Part shown: in pieces, positions 7,269 to 7,502 of the stretch
Layout of the letters: each line of letters opens with the position of its first letter
How positions within the stretch are numbered: the first letter of the stretch is position 1
NCBI GenBank assembly: GCA_003565095.1
Contig: PXDI01000120.1
Coordinates: 1 to 7,502 of the forward strand
DNA from: PVC group bacterium
GTDB lineage: Bacteria > Verrucomicrobiota > Kiritimatiellia > UBA8416 > PXDI01
Reading direction: 5' to 3'
DNA: 7,502 bases
Position numbers and translations under genes: made by a program
Notes under the pieces: generated by a model
Database searches by the model: none
What the model saw: only the letters and a program-made list of their open reading frames with translations
Told to the model about the DNA's origin: nothing

Positions 7269-7352
7269 TTGGGAGTATGTGAGTGTGTGGGTATGGGAGT
7301 GTGGGAGTGCTTGGGAGTATGTGAGTGCGTGGGTATGGGAGTTTGGGAGTTC
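7269..7352. repeat. Minisatellite: two 42-bp direct repeats built from GGGAGT/GTGAGT units
   Basis: Copies at 7269-7310 and 7311-7352 match at 39 of 42 positions; the differences are at unit positions 18 (T/C), 33 (G/T) and 41 (G/T). Each copy is made of shorter TGGGAGT, TGTGAGTG and TGTGGGTA units. Related sequence continues on the left to about 7254 (GCGAGTGTGGGAGT). Because 42 is a multiple of 3 and no unit contains a stop, every frame stays open, which explains overlapping spurious reading frames on both strands. The G-rich strand has several GGG runs. Confidence 0.9.
7278..7289 (+). repeat. Left arm of a 12-bp inverted repeat flanking the four-helix-bundle stub
   Basis: TGTGAGTGTGTG here is the exact reverse complement of CACACACTCACA at 7491-7502. 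The sequence is low complexity and part of the minisatellite, so chance must be considered. Its partner nevertheless lies just beyond the start codon of the stub, in the opposite orientation. Confidence 0.5.
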
Positions 7353-7490
7353 GTATTCGGCCTCATCTTCTCTAACCTGACTGCATGAGATACACCATTC
7401 GAATGCTCGAAGATCTGCATGGCCGACTCAAATGCCTCGCGATAAACCCGAATTTCCCTGAAATGCTTCACTACGCTCATAAAAAACCCT

Positions 7491-7502
7491 CACACACTCA
7501 CA
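7491..7502 (-). repeat. Right arm of the 12-bp inverted repeat, running off the window
   Basis: CACACACTCACA ends exactly at the window edge, so the arm may be longer than 12 bp. On the minus strand it precedes GAGGG, a T run and the ATG at 7480, so it forms the leader of the four-helix-bundle stub. Confidence 0.5.

Larger units (their letters stand above)
7199..7480 (-). pseudogene. Truncated S23/IVP-type four-helix-bundle protein, fused to a minisatellite-encoded tail
   Basis: The first ~28 residues (MSVVKHFREIRVYREAFESA followed by MQIFEHS) match the start of the S23, or 23S rRNA intervening-sequence, four-helix-bundle family: an H-F-x-x-(I/L)-x-V-Y family opening and a helix ending (I/F)FE-x-S. 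Full-length members have about 115-130 residues with a strongly conserved region containing SLTDQIRRSSRSV soon after; that region is absent here. The frame instead passes into GVSHAVRLEKMRP and then a low-complexity His/Pro/Thr/Ser tail (TPIPTHSHTPKHSH repeated as TPIPTHSHTPKLPH) that is simply the translation of the 42-bp repeats. I read this as a gene that lost its body by internal deletion. GAGGG lies 6 bases before the ATG, so the stub could still be translated. The function of stand-alone members is not well established. Confidence 0.6.

Noticed and set aside
7254..7354. CRISPR array
   Set aside because: The two units are directly abutting with no unique spacers and have internal short-period structure, which is a minisatellite.
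7206..7388. Plus-strand frames encoding Val/Gly/Cys/Trp repeats
   Set aside because: They are open only because the 42-bp repeats contain no stop in any frame; no family resemblance.
7199..7480. Diversity-generating retroelement accessory protein (Avd-like), since Avd shares the four-helix-bundle fold
   Set aside because: No reverse transcriptase, template repeat or variable repeat is seen in the window, and the N-terminus matches the stand-alone S23 subfamily better.

Overview
The window is a run of co-directional genes on the minus strand, read right to left, from a bacterium that probably belongs to the PVC group (Planctomycetota, Verrucomicrobiota, Kiritimatiellota or Lentisphaerota). 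This placement is inferred from protein style only: a very large secreted PQQ-like beta-propeller protein, a right-handed beta-helix carbohydrate-active protein, a GH50-like glycosidase and an S23-type four-helix-bundle fragment. No rRNA, tRNA or phylogenetic marker is present.

Layout in the direction of transcription. (1) At the right edge (7199-7502) is the N-terminal stub of an S23/IVP-type four-helix-bundle gene. It runs into a short GGGAGT-rich minisatellite of two 42-bp units, and part of that satellite recurs inverted just upstream of the stub, at the window edge. (2) 7169-5820 encodes a 449-residue clan GH-A glycoside hydrolase resembling GH50 beta-agarases, without a signal peptide. 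(3) After 43 bases, one reading frame runs from 5776 to 1673. It encodes a secreted PQQ-like beta-propeller protein with flanking beta-sandwich modules, about 1,367 codons, but is interrupted by an in-frame TAG at codon 92 (5503-5501). (4) A 111-residue orphan starts at 1672, directly after the TAA of the giant gene and in the same frame. (5) A small exported protein begins at 1340, overlapping the previous stop as ATGA; its second half may be frameshifted. (6) From 1000 off the left edge runs a secreted right-handed beta-helix protein, of which 333 codons are visible.

The spacing (43 bases, 0 bases, ATGA overlap, 8-base overlap) suggests an operon from about 7169 leftwards. The content suggests polysaccharide breakdown: exported beta-helix and propeller proteins outside the cytoplasm and a cytoplasmic glycosidase. 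The substrate cannot be read from the sequence; agar-like galactan is only one possibility.

The points most worth a second look are the in-frame amber codon, the truncated four-helix-bundle gene with its minisatellite and inverted arms, and a probable one-base frameshift at a five-G run near 1144-1148. There is no stretch over 300 bases without a gene, and I see no convincing plus-strand gene.
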